NCBI RefSeq assembly: GCF_900313035.1
Contig: NZ_OMPS01000003.1
Span: 179,501 to 243,500 of the forward strand
DNA from: Ruegeria sp. EL01
GTDB lineage: Bacteria > Pseudomonadota > Alphaproteobacteria > Rhodobacterales > Rhodobacteraceae
Direction of reading: 5' to 3'
DNA length: 64,000 nt
Part shown: one piece after another, positions 8,829 to 17,034 of the stretch
How positions within the stretch are numbered: position 1 is the stretch's first letter
Layout: each line of letters begins with the position of its first letter
Position numbers and translations under genes: made by a program
The notes under the pieces: generated by a model
What the model was told of the DNA's origin: nothing
Seen by the model: the letters and a program-made list of their open reading frames with translations, nothing else
Databases searched by the model: none

Positions 8829-10162
8829 TTCGCCTCATCAAAAAAGGCTTGATGTTCGGCAACCTCGTCCACATCTCCAGCCCGGCTCTGGTCGAGCGGT
8901 ATAATCGCGCGCTGCAGCATCTGGCGGGCAAGACCACGGCGCTGACGGATTTCCATGTCGATATCTCGGGTTATTCGCCAGAGGTGGGGATTGAAATGGA
9001 CGACCCGCTCTACCTCAACCCCAACGGGGTTAACCGGCAGTTCATCCTGCTGACGACCGAGCAGAAACGCGCGCCGCTGCTGAACGTCAAATTCTCGACC
9101 TCGCGGGATATTCTGCGGGACTTCATCGAAATGAACGAGGCGCAGCTGTTCGCGCTGACCGCAACCGATGCGGTGGCCGGAGAACTGGTGAACTCTGTCA
9201 TCAAACTCAGCACCCCGCGCGATCTGTTTAACCTGCAAAAGATCGAGATTGAGGCCGACACCGCAGGCGGCACCCTGCGCAAGGCGCAGCAACTGGCAGG
9301 CATGGTCGAGCAATTCAAAACAGAAGAGGACGCCTGGTTCGACGATGTGCTGATCGCGAAGATGATCGAAACCGCCAGGGAAACCGGTGATGTCACACGC
9401 AATCCGGTCCGCCTGCGCCATACGACGTTTGAACAGCGCAATTTTTGGACGGCGCATTTCGGCGGGCTGTACCTGTTCCCCGATATGGATCACCCGGCGG
9501 CGATCTGCATGGGCGAAAAGCCGGACGACCTAAAAATAAAATACACGTTTGATCCGTCTCAGCGGAACCAGATTGCCAAGTTCCTCGACTACAACGATTT
9601 GGTCGAACCGATTGTCAAAGCGCGCGGTGTGGATGCCGCCGCGATCCTGCAGCAAAAGATGGATTTCCTGACCATTGATGCGGCAGCGGGCGTTGACGTG
9701 GATCTGACCGGGTTGGACCGAAGCGATATGCGGCGTCTGGCACGAAACCATGCGGATCGTTTGCCCGAGGCTTATCATGGGCTGGCGCAGCTGCAGCGCT
9801 GGGCGACCGATGGCGGTCGTTGGCCGCGCATCACCTCGGATCATCCGGCCTATTTTTACACGTTGCGCGCGGCGGACACCCCAAACCGTGATCTGGTGAA
9901 CATGCTGCTGGCCGAACTTGCGCCCTTGGATCCGCGTCAATTGTTCATCTGCCACAAGGAGCTTTTTTATCGGACCTACAGTTCATGGCCCGAGACCAAG
10001 AAAGCCTATGTTGCTGAGTTCCTCGCACGCGAGTATCAGGTGGACAAGTCCGGCGCCCGCGCTGCGCTGTTTGGCCATGAACCTGATATGAGTGGTGAAG
10101 ACCGGGTCAGCGAAGCCGTGATTGCCCGTGTCGGTCCCTGGGGTTCAGTGAGGAAGAGTTGA
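8825..10162 (+). CDS. DUF6638 family protein
   Basis: Function unknown. The 445-residue protein matches from memory the Rhodobacterales family named DUF6638: opening with LIKKGLMFGNLVHIS, then FHVDISGYSPE, a middle block with WTAHFGGLYLF, and a C-terminal block with SDHPAYFYTLRAA and HKELFYRTYSSWPE. No signal peptide or membrane segment. Its start overlaps the preceding small membrane gene by four bases, and a two-transmembrane protein gene follows one base later, so translation is likely coupled. It belongs to the AAA+ operon and is probably a core component. Confidence 0.75.
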   Translation: MIRLIKKGLMFGNLVHISSPALVERYNRALQHLAGKTTALTDFHVDISGYSPEVGIEMDDPLYLNPNGVNRQFILLTTEQKRAPLLNVKFSTSRDILRDFIEMNEAQLFALTATDAVAGELVNSVIKLSTPRDLFNLQKIEIEADTAGGTLRKAQQLAGMVEQFKTEEDAWFDDVLIAKMIETARETGDVTRNPVRLRHTTFEQRNFWTAHFGGLYLFPDMDHPAAICMGEKPDDLKIKYTFDPSQRNQIAKFLDYNDLVEPIVKARGVDAAAILQQKMDFLTIDAAAGVDVDLTGLDRSDMRRLARNHADRLPEAYHGLAQLQRWATDGGRWPRITSDHPAYFYTLRAADTPNRDLVNMLLAELAPLDPRQLFICHKELFYRTYSSWPETKKAYVAEFLAREYQVDKSGARAALFGHEPDMSGEDRVSEAVIARVGPWGSVRKS

Positions 10163-10163
10163 T

Positions 10164-10430
10164 ATGTTCGGAGCGATGCGCCTGTTTCTGATCTTGCTGG
10201 TCATCCAGACCGTCGCCTATTTTGCGGTGTCGCTGTATTCGCGCAGCGCTCGGCGCCGCAAACTAGAAACCTGGTGGGACGAAAAGGGCAAAACTGGTAA
10301 TAAAGACGCCTTTGTCGAGCGCGGGCTGCACGTCTATGATAATTCGTTTCGCCGCAAACTGATCCTGGGTGTCTATATTGTACCGTGGGTGGCGATTGGC
10401 GCACTGATCTATATTGTGAATTACATGTGA
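10164..10430 (+). CDS. Small two-transmembrane protein
   Basis: Unknown. The 88-residue protein has an N-terminal membrane helix (about residues 5-24) and a C-terminal one (about 66-86), joined by a charged segment with ETWWDEKG. It starts one base after the DUF6638 stop and is followed ten bases later by the DUF1523 gene, so it is cotranscribed. GC matches the core operon. A membrane anchor for the AAA+ machinery is a reasonable inference but nothing in the sequence proves it. Confidence 0.75.
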   Translation: MFGAMRLFLILLVIQTVAYFAVSLYSRSARRRKLETWWDEKGKTGNKDAFVERGLHVYDNSFRRKLILGVYIVPWVAIGALIYIVNYM

Positions 10431-10440
10431 GGATTACGGC

Positions 10441-11085
10441 ATGGCCTATGTGAAATGGGCGTTCATTATCATCTTTTGGGTCACCATTGGCGCGGTCCTT
10501 CAGTATTCATTGCCACAGCGCGACATCGTGCGGATCGTGAATACCTATGAGGAACGTCAGGACCTGAACGACTGGACTCGGATTTTCTGGTCAGAACCCG
10601 AAGATCAATCCGCCAGTCTTTCCAACCGGGACGTTCAGTTTATTCAGGCGGTCCGGGCTAACGGCAAGCCCATTGTGTATCGGAACGAAGATACCGGTTG
10701 GGGTTGGCCATTCTATTTCAAATTCGACACAGCGAACCTGTATACCGAGGCCAATGACGCAAAATCGACCAAAGACGACCCGGATTGGGTTGCGATCACC
10801 CACTACGGTTGGCGCAATGAGTTTATGTCGATATTTCCAAATGCGATTTTCATCAAACATGTCGAAGGGCCGGATGCACGGCTAATCCCCTGGTTCAACA
10901 TCATCTTCCTGACGGTCTTTGCCGCTTTGATCTGGGCCATCTGGGTCCGTTGGCGCAGGTTCCGGCAGGCTCGGATCGATCCGATGCTCGAAAACGTGGA
11001 AGATGGGTTCTATGCGGCGGGTGACGCGATTGAAGAGCGACGTACCAGGTTTCGCCGTTGGTTGGACAGCTGGAAATCGAAATAG
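10441..11085 (+). CDS. DUF1523 family membrane protein
   Basis: Function unknown. The 214-residue protein has an N-terminal helix (about residues 5-22), an outside domain, and a second helix (about 145-167, WFNIIFLTVFAALIW) followed by a basic cytoplasmic tail. Conserved-looking blocks are QRDIVRIVNTYEER, GKPIVYRNEDTGWGWP and HYGWRNEFMS, which match DUF1523 from memory. It ends the operon, and the flagellar cluster on the opposite strand converges on it 49 bases later. The external domain between two helices could be a periplasmic sensor for the AAA+ module (inference). Confidence 0.85.
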   Translation: MAYVKWAFIIIFWVTIGAVLQYSLPQRDIVRIVNTYEERQDLNDWTRIFWSEPEDQSASLSNRDVQFIQAVRANGKPIVYRNEDTGWGWPFYFKFDTANLYTEANDAKSTKDDPDWVAITHYGWRNEFMSIFPNAIFIKHVEGPDARLIPWFNIIFLTVFAALIWAIWVRWRRFRQARIDPMLENVEDGFYAAGDAIEERRTRFRRWLDSWKSK

Positions 11086-11134
11086 GCGAGGTTGGCCGGT
11101 GCACGCCTTGATTGTCGCGAAGGTTTCAGAATTG

Positions 11135-12229
11135 TCACCTGACAATGAATTCCGCGTGCAACGCACCGGCTGCTTTGATTGTTTTCAGAATGTCGATCAT
11201 GTCGCGTGGGGATACGCCCAAGGCGTTCAGCCCTGCCACCACTTCGGAAAGCGTGGCAGCCTCTGGAATTTCGGCTAGGCCGGTCCCTTCTTCTTCCTCA
11301 ATCCCGGCGATCGTTCTGGGCACAACGACGGTTTCCCCGCGGGCAAAGGGGTTTGGTTGAACGGCGATCGGCGCCTCTTCAACCGTCAGGGTCAGGTTGC
11401 CCTGCGACACGGCCACGCGTGATATGCGAACTTCCTGCCCCATGACGATGGTACCTGATCGCTGATCAACCACCACCCTTGCTTTGGTTTCCGGCTCTAC
11501 CAGAATATTTTCGATGCGCCCTATGGCATGGGCGGTAGAAGCGGATCGTGTGGCTGCGATGTTCAGCTCGACCGTGCCGGAATCCCGCATGATCGCGACG
11601 GCGCGGTTGAACTCGGTGTTTATGGCGATCTCTATCCGACCGGCGGTTGTAAAATCGGGCTCCCGAAGCGCGAGCCTCATCTGAGACAGGCTAGACAGGT
11701 CAAAATCAATCTCGCGTTCAACGCGCGCACCTGACGGGATCACGCCGGATGTTGGCACACCGCGGACCACAGAGGCGGCTTCACCCTCGGCGACTGCACC
11801 GCCAGCCAGGACTGTTCCCTGAGCCACCGCGTAAATTTGACCATCCGCTGCGTTCAGGGGTGTCATGATCAGCGTCCCGCCCAGCAAGCTGTTGGAATCG
11901 CCAATGGCCGAGACGGTTACGTCAATCCGGCCACCCACCCGGGCAAACGGTGGCAAGCTGGCTGTTACCAGCACGGCCGCCACGTTTTTTGGGCGGAAAT
12001 CTTCTCCTGTGACGTTGACGCCCAATCGTTCGAGGATATTGGACATGATTTCTTCAGTGAACGGAGAGTTGCGGAGGCCATCGCCTGTGCCGTTTAAACC
12101 AACAACAAGGCCGTACCCGACCAGGTCATTCCCGCGCACGCCATCGAAATCCACAAGGTCCTTCAACCGGATCGCGCCGGCGGATGCCAACCCGGGAAGA
12201 AGAATGAGAAGGAAAAGAAGAACTCTCAT
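11135..12229 (-). CDS. flgI: Flagellar P-ring protein FlgI
   Basis: Builds the bushing around the flagellar rod in the peptidoglycan layer. The 364-residue precursor has a cleavable signal peptide (about residues 1-18, ending ASA), then the family blocks RLKDLVDFDGVRGNDLVGYGL and VVGLNGTGDG, and ends with the typical LNALGVSPRDMIDILKTIKAAGALHAE. Length is normal. The start overlaps the flgL stop by four bases (ATGA), so it is the last gene of the minus-strand unit motB-flgE-flgK-flgL-flgI. Confidence 0.97.
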   Translation of the reverse strand: MRVLLFLLILLPGLASAGAIRLKDLVDFDGVRGNDLVGYGLVVGLNGTGDGLRNSPFTEEIMSNILERLGVNVTGEDFRPKNVAAVLVTASLPPFARVGGRIDVTVSAIGDSNSLLGGTLIMTPLNAADGQIYAVAQGTVLAGGAVAEGEAASVVRGVPTSGVIPSGARVEREIDFDLSSLSQMRLALREPDFTTAGRIEIAINTEFNRAVAIMRDSGTVELNIAATRSASTAHAIGRIENILVEPETKARVVVDQRSGTIVMGQEVRISRVAVSQGNLTLTVEEAPIAVQPNPFARGETVVVPRTIAGIEEEEGTGLAEIPEAATLSEVVAGLNALGVSPRDMIDILKTIKAAGALHAEFIVR

Positions 12230-13233
12230 CTCAGGAATTTCACCAGTGACAGATTCGCATTTCGAACCGTGACGGAATAGAGGCTTTCCAGTTGAAACTG
12301 TACGGTTTGCAACTTGGCGGCAGTTTCATAAGGATCGGCTGCGATCAGTTCATTTCGGCTGTATTCTAGGCTGGTGCGCGCGGCCGAATTGCGGGTGGCT
12401 GCTTCTTCAACGCGTGCTTCCGCAGCTCCGACCTTGGCCCGAAGTTTGACCGTTTCATCTTTGGCGTTTGCTAGGTCCACACCCAGTTGCGTGAAAAGGA
12501 TCGTGCGTTGATCCGTGCCCAAGGCCAGCGCATCGTCCGCGACGAGAGCGGCCACTGCCGTGTCCCTCAGCGCCGCCTTGAACGCCGGATCGGTCGCTGT
12601 GATCGGGATCGAAATGCGCTCGTTTTCGGAGATTTGCATTGATGCCAACGGCGTATCCGAACCCTGATAGATGACCGCGTCAAACCCGGCAGGATCGTTG
12701 AACCAATTCTCTGCGGCCGTTCGAATATCGGTTACGGATGTAAGACCAGTCAATTCAGCCTCAAGCGCAGTCAGCAGGGTCTCTGAAGATGCCAATGGCG
12801 AAACATCCGTTGCGACCCCTGAATACAGGCTGCGTCCGCCCACACGTGTATTCAGCGCCGACATCATCGTATCAAGCTCATTGCGGGCCTGGACCGAGGC
12901 TTGTTCATGTGTGACCGTGTGTTTTGCTGTTCCGAACGCAAGCAAGGATGAGGAAACTTCACCGACCGAAGTGTCGAATGTCGTCAGGCTTTGCTGCATG
13001 ACATCTGTGAACAATCCAGCTTCGGATGTAGCGATTTTGAACGCGTCGAGCCGGGCAAGATTGCGATCTAGATCGAGGATTTGCGAGTAGTCGCCGCCCA
13101 GACGCCCGGACACGTCCTGCACCTTACCGGACGACATTTCGTAGGACAGTGTTTCAATCTGGGTTTTGATTTCCGTCGCACGAGACCGAAGCGTCAGGCC
13201 GCGCGCAAGATCACCAATGGCAGTCAAATTCAT
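12226..13233 (-). CDS. flgL: Hook-filament junction protein FlgL (HAP3)
   Basis: Second adaptor between hook and filament, exported by the flagellar secretion system. The 335-residue protein has flagellin-like N- and C-terminal helical ends (LTLRSRATEIKTQIETLS at the start; LQFQLESLYSVTVRNANLS near the end) and a divergent middle. There is no signal peptide, as expected for a flagellar export substrate. Two bases separate it from flgK upstream and it overlaps flgI downstream. Assignment rests on both ends plus position. Confidence 0.92.
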   Translation of the reverse strand: MNLTAIGDLARGLTLRSRATEIKTQIETLSYEMSSGKVQDVSGRLGGDYSQILDLDRNLARLDAFKIATSEAGLFTDVMQQSLTTFDTSVGEVSSSLLAFGTAKHTVTHEQASVQARNELDTMMSALNTRVGGRSLYSGVATDVSPLASSETLLTALEAELTGLTSVTDIRTAAENWFNDPAGFDAVIYQGSDTPLASMQISENERISIPITATDPAFKAALRDTAVAALVADDALALGTDQRTILFTQLGVDLANAKDETVKLRAKVGAAEARVEEAATRNSAARTSLEYSRNELIAADPYETAAKLQTVQFQLESLYSVTVRNANLSLVKFLR

Positions 13234-13235
13234 GG

Positions 13236-14687
13236 TTACAACCTCAGAAGGGTTTGAAGAAGCTCATCAACGACAGTGATGACTCGCGCATTTGCGGCGT
13301 ATGTTTGCTCGATCTGCATCAATCGCTGCAGTTCCTGATCAGTGTCCACGCCTTGCTCCGCCTCGATTTGCGTCATTTGTAGGCGCGCGCCATTGGCGAA
13401 GGTTTTGCGTTGATCCGCTGCGTGGGCATTTGCGCCGGCTTTCGACAGCAACGCTTCGGTGACCTCGGCGGCGCGCATATCGCCGGTCCCGAACAGAGAT
13501 CCCGGTACCGGTCGGGCATCGCCGAGTGTCGCGCCAAAGGACTGCAATTGCGAAGCATCTCCGGGGTCGCCTGGTCCTGTGGCGCCCAGCCCGGCCCGTA
13601 ACTTCCAACTGTCTCCGCCCGCGTTGGGATCGACAACGGAGTTCAAAGAGATGCGCGATGCCAGTCCGGGTAGGACTGCAGCGTCGAACCGGTTGCCATC
13701 ATCGGTGAACAGACCTGGATCAGTAACAAGCGCTGTTGCGTCCAACCCCGGGGTCTCAAAACGTTCGATCAGATCGCGGGCGACCGTGTCCAACTGGTTC
13801 TGCGCGTCGACCGCTAATTCGTCGCGTATCGTGAACTGGGCCGCCAATGCCCCGCCGCGAACCTGAGCGGTGTCGCCGCTTATGCGCACCGGTTGCCCGT
13901 TCATTTCCAACCCAGACAACAGCCCGTTTGCGACGGTCATATGCGGCTTCGTGTCACCGGTGGTTGAGAACGAGAATTCCGCGGCTTTGCCTTCTAAAAG
14001 GATCAATCCACCATCAGAGTATAAGGACACTTGATTGTTGGCTCTGGCCACTACATTGACCGGAACCAATTCGTTTACCTGGTCAATCAGGGTTTGCCGT
14101 TGATCCTGTAGAGCTCCGATATCGCCGCCCGAGTTTTGGACGGCAGTAATTCTAGCGTTCAGGTCCTCGATATCCTTGAGGGTCCGGTTCAGGTTGTCGA
14201 CCTGTGCTCCGATCTTTCGGTCAGCATCCGAACGTGCTTTTCGAACCCCTTCGGACGCGGTGTTCAGACTGCTTGCGAGATCACGCCCGGTGCGTGCGAC
14301 ATGATCGAGACGTTCGGCTGAGTCGGGCAGGCTGGCGGCTGTGATCAGGCTTCCATCGAAGGCTGACAGGCGGGCAGCCAAAGAATTTTTAGCATCAGTT
14401 GATCCAACCAACCCTTCGAACCGCGTGTGAAAATCCGAAAGTGCCGTTTGTCGCGCAAGGTCTGCATCGGTTACGCGTCGGTTTGCGGTCAATACGGGAT
14501 CCTGGTGGCGGATCACCCCAACAGTCCGGACGCCGTTGCCCGAAATCGGGCTGGTCGTCAGTTCAAGGGACCGGCGCGCATAGCCCGGCGTCAGGGCGTT
14601 GGCGATGTTCCCCGACACTACGGCAGCGCCACGGCTGGCTGCTGTCAGACCGCCCAATGCGTTGTTCAACGCCGTCGACATATTCAT
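13236..14687 (-). CDS. flgK: Hook-filament junction protein FlgK (HAP1)
   Basis: First hook-associated protein, sitting between hook and FlgL. The 483-residue product begins with the conserved axial-protein helix (NNALGGLTAASRGAAVVSGNIANA), carries the basic TPGYARR motif, and ends with a heptad helix containing EIEQTYAAN-like sequence (MQIEQTYAANARVI). The C-terminal D0 helix is complete. Length is near the short end for FlgK, with a reduced central domain. Cotranscribed with flgE upstream (33-base gap) and flgL downstream. Confidence 0.95.
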   Translation of the reverse strand: MNMSTALNNALGGLTAASRGAAVVSGNIANALTPGYARRSLELTTSPISGNGVRTVGVIRHQDPVLTANRRVTDADLARQTALSDFHTRFEGLVGSTDAKNSLAARLSAFDGSLITAASLPDSAERLDHVARTGRDLASSLNTASEGVRKARSDADRKIGAQVDNLNRTLKDIEDLNARITAVQNSGGDIGALQDQRQTLIDQVNELVPVNVVARANNQVSLYSDGGLILLEGKAAEFSFSTTGDTKPHMTVANGLLSGLEMNGQPVRISGDTAQVRGGALAAQFTIRDELAVDAQNQLDTVARDLIERFETPGLDATALVTDPGLFTDDGNRFDAAVLPGLASRISLNSVVDPNAGGDSWKLRAGLGATGPGDPGDASQLQSFGATLGDARPVPGSLFGTGDMRAAEVTEALLSKAGANAHAADQRKTFANGARLQMTQIEAEQGVDTDQELQRLMQIEQTYAANARVITVVDELLQTLLRL

Positions 14688-14720
14688 GAGACCGCTCCTT
14701 TCCAGTATTCAGAACCCGGA

Positions 14721-16016
14721 TCAACGTTTGATGTTTGTCGTTTCTTGCAGCATCTCATCTACGGTTTTGATAACCGTCGCGCTGGAGGAATACGCGCGCT
14801 GCGTCTGGATCAAAGAGGTCAGTTCGGTCGCGACATCCGTGGTTGATTCTTCGCGGGCGAAAGACACAAGATCTCCGGTCGGGCCTTCGCCTGCGTTCCA
14901 AAGAAAGAAGGTACCGCTTTCCCGCGATGGTGCGTAGGTTTGACTGTCCAGTGCCGTCAGGCCGTTCGGATTGGGAACATCGGCAAGCGGAATCTGGAAC
15001 ATGCGACGACTGACACCCGTATCGTAAAACGCATATACATAGCCGTTTTCGTCGACCTGAACGCTGGTCATTGTTCCTACGGCCGAGCCATCGCGGGTGA
15101 TCGAAACCGGCGCAAAGGTATCGGATAGCTGAGTGATGCCGTCAGCATCACCGATCGTGCCAATGTTAATCTCCATCGGGCCACCGGCAACGTTGACGAC
15201 GACACTGCCGGTGGCCGGGTCATACGCGCCACCTGACACTGCAGTCACGCTTGCCAATGTACCGCCGGCGGTTCGGCTGTCGGTAAAGGTCAGCGTGTAT
15301 TCACCGATTATCGCGCCGCCCGACGCCGAATCGCGCATGATCATTGTCCATTCGTTACTGCTTCCGGTTGCCGGGACTGTCGGTACCAGCTCAATATTCA
15401 CGTTTTCTGACTTACCCAGGTTGTTGAAGTACTCGACCGACAATGGCTGCGTTTCACCGGGCGCGCCGGCATCCGTTGCCGTCGCGGGCAGGTTCATCCG
15501 CAAGTTCATCCGAGTCGTTGGCGCGCCGGACAGTTGATTAACGCTGAGTTGTACAGGTTCGAGCGCTGCCGGAGTGTCCCGTGGGACGGCGGGGATGGAC
15601 CCATCCGCTGCAGCACGCCATCCTAGTAGAACAAGACCGGATTCTGTGACCAGATAACCTTCTTCATTTGTTCGGAATGACCCTGTCGTGGTCAGCAGCA
15701 TTTCGGTCGAACCGGCGGCGATCTGGGAACTGGGGCGTACTGGGATCATACCGCGCCCGCGTACCGCAAGATCGGTCGAGTTTTGGGTAGTCACGAGAGA
15801 ACCACGCTGATCGATCAGACGTTGACTTGTTGTTCTGACACCCCCCGCCGAATAGCTGCCCCCCTGACCAGACGTGACCATGGAATGAAAATCCGTCTCG
15901 GCCCGCTTGTAGCCAAATGTCGACGAGTTCGCGATGTTGTCGGAAATTGTGGCCAGTCTGTTTGCGTTGGCCTTTAGCGCGGCCACACCGGCATTCAGCG
16001 AAGAGGAAATTGTCAT
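14721..16016 (-). CDS. flgE: Flagellar hook protein FlgE
   Basis: Polymerises into the flexible hook. The 431-residue protein starts with the rod/hook N-terminal motif (LKANANRLATISDNIANSSTFGYKR, about residues 11-35), has hook-domain beta repeats in the middle, and ends with the D0 helix around LTSLIQTQRAYSSSATVI. ATG 16016 is preferred over an in-frame start 36 bases upstream, because GAAGGG lies seven bases before it and the family begins close to this point. A near-consensus CtrA motif lies between it and motB. Confidence 0.95.
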   Translation of the reverse strand: MTISSSLNAGVAALKANANRLATISDNIANSSTFGYKRAETDFHSMVTSGQGGSYSAGGVRTTSQRLIDQRGSLVTTQNSTDLAVRGRGMIPVRPSSQIAAGSTEMLLTTTGSFRTNEEGYLVTESGLVLLGWRAAADGSIPAVPRDTPAALEPVQLSVNQLSGAPTTRMNLRMNLPATATDAGAPGETQPLSVEYFNNLGKSENVNIELVPTVPATGSSNEWTMIMRDSASGGAIIGEYTLTFTDSRTAGGTLASVTAVSGGAYDPATGSVVVNVAGGPMEINIGTIGDADGITQLSDTFAPVSITRDGSAVGTMTSVQVDENGYVYAFYDTGVSRRMFQIPLADVPNPNGLTALDSQTYAPSRESGTFFLWNAGEGPTGDLVSFAREESTTDVATELTSLIQTQRAYSSSATVIKTVDEMLQETTNIKR

Positions 16017-16070
16017 TGGCACGCCCTTCTGTTGCGTCAATCTTTGAAACAACAGGTAACGCGCTGCCCC

Positions 16071-16086
16071 TTAACAGCGCGCTAAC
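16071..16086. promoter_or_regulatory. Near-consensus CtrA site upstream of flgE
   Basis: TTAA (16071-16074), seven bases, then CTAAC (16082-16086) matches the CtrA consensus TTAA-N7-TTAAC with one mismatch. It lies 55 bases upstream of the flgE start, in the 91-base gap after motB. The direct repeat AACAGGTAA (16051-16059 and 16085-16093) flanks it. Regulator identity is inferred from the consensus known for alphaproteobacteria. Confidence 0.5.
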
Positions 16087-16107
16087 AGGTAAAATGCGTT
16101 CTATCCT

Positions 16108-16947
16108 TTAACGCGCGCGCAGAAAGATGACCTCGATCCGGTTGTTGCGGGCGGCCATTGGGTTCTGGCTGAACAGCTCTCGATCCGCGTGACCGGTGAC
16201 GCGGTTCAGGCGCTCTGCCACAACGCCCTTGTCCTGCAGCATCTGGCGCACAATCTGCGCCCGCGCAGTGGAAAGACTCCAGGCTGGATTATGCGCCAGA
16301 ACAACGGGCGACGCTTTGACATGTCCTTCGACCGCGATGGGGTTCGTCACCAGATCCGAGGACCGCGCAATCAGCAAAGCCAGCGCACGCATGAGTGGCG
16401 CAGGCGTGTCTGTACCCGATTCGAAAAGCGGTTGGTCGTCTGTGTCAAACAGCTCGACCACCAGGCCTTCATCCGTGACCCGTGTGACGATGTGTTTGAG
16501 AATTTTGTCCGACACCGCGCTTTCGCCAGTCCGACCCAAAAGCTGCGCCTCAAGTGAAGTGAAATCCTGCAACGCATCCTTTCCACCGCCCGCTGCATCT
16601 ACGCCTGTCGATCCACGTGCCTGATGAGATCGCGTTGGGTTGCGCCTGGTCGCGCCTTTGCCGTCCATGACCAAAGTTTGTTCCGTGAACATGTTGTCGC
16701 CGCCGAAAGCACCATCGCCACCGCCGGAATCAGCGCTAACCGGAATGGTTGGCGAAAAGTAATCCGCCAGCCCTTTGCGTTGCGTTTCGGTCGTTGCGTT
16801 CAGCAGCCACATCAACATGAAGAAGGCCATCATGGCCGTTACAAAGTCCGCATACGCGACCTTCCACGCGCCACCATGATGGCCACCACCACCCGATACA
16901 CGCTTCTTCTTGATGATGATTGGCGCCGCATTGGATTGCGCACCCAT
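16108..16947 (-). CDS. motB: Flagellar motor stator protein MotB
   Basis: Anchors the proton-driven stator to peptidoglycan. In the 279-residue protein the single membrane helix (YADFVTAMMAFFMLMWLL) carries the essential proton-accepting aspartate at residue 34, preceded by a basic, glycine/histidine-rich N-terminus. The C-terminal OmpA-like domain (about 150-279) contains VEGHVKASP, WSLSTARAQ and NNRIEVIF. ATG 16947 fits spacing to AAGG better than a GTG nine bases upstream. No motA is encoded in this window, so its partner must lie elsewhere. A perfect CtrA-type motif precedes the gene. Confidence 0.95.
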   Translation of the reverse strand: MGAQSNAAPIIIKKKRVSGGGGHHGGAWKVAYADFVTAMMAFFMLMWLLNATTETQRKGLADYFSPTIPVSADSGGGDGAFGGDNMFTEQTLVMDGKGATRRNPTRSHQARGSTGVDAAGGGKDALQDFTSLEAQLLGRTGESAVSDKILKHIVTRVTDEGLVVELFDTDDQPLFESGTDTPAPLMRALALLIARSSDLVTNPIAVEGHVKASPVVLAHNPAWSLSTARAQIVRQMLQDKGVVAERLNRVTGHADRELFSQNPMAARNNRIEVIFLRAR

Positions 16948-16994
16948 CTCCACCACCTTTTTATCACCCAGTTACCGAAGTAACAGCGTGGGCC

Positions 16995-17010
16995 TTAAGG
17001 TGGCCTTAAC
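16995..17010. promoter_or_regulatory. Perfect CtrA consensus site upstream of motB
   Basis: TTAA (16995-16998), seven bases, TTAAC (17006-17010): an exact match to the CtrA binding consensus TTAA-N7-TTAAC. It lies in the 87-base gap between the fliI stop and the motB start, 48 bases upstream of motB, and would control the motB-flgE-flgK-flgL-flgI unit. CtrA control of motility in Rhodobacterales is established; its action here is inferred. Confidence 0.7.
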
Positions 17011-17034
17011 AGTTAAAACTGTCCGGATATCCCG

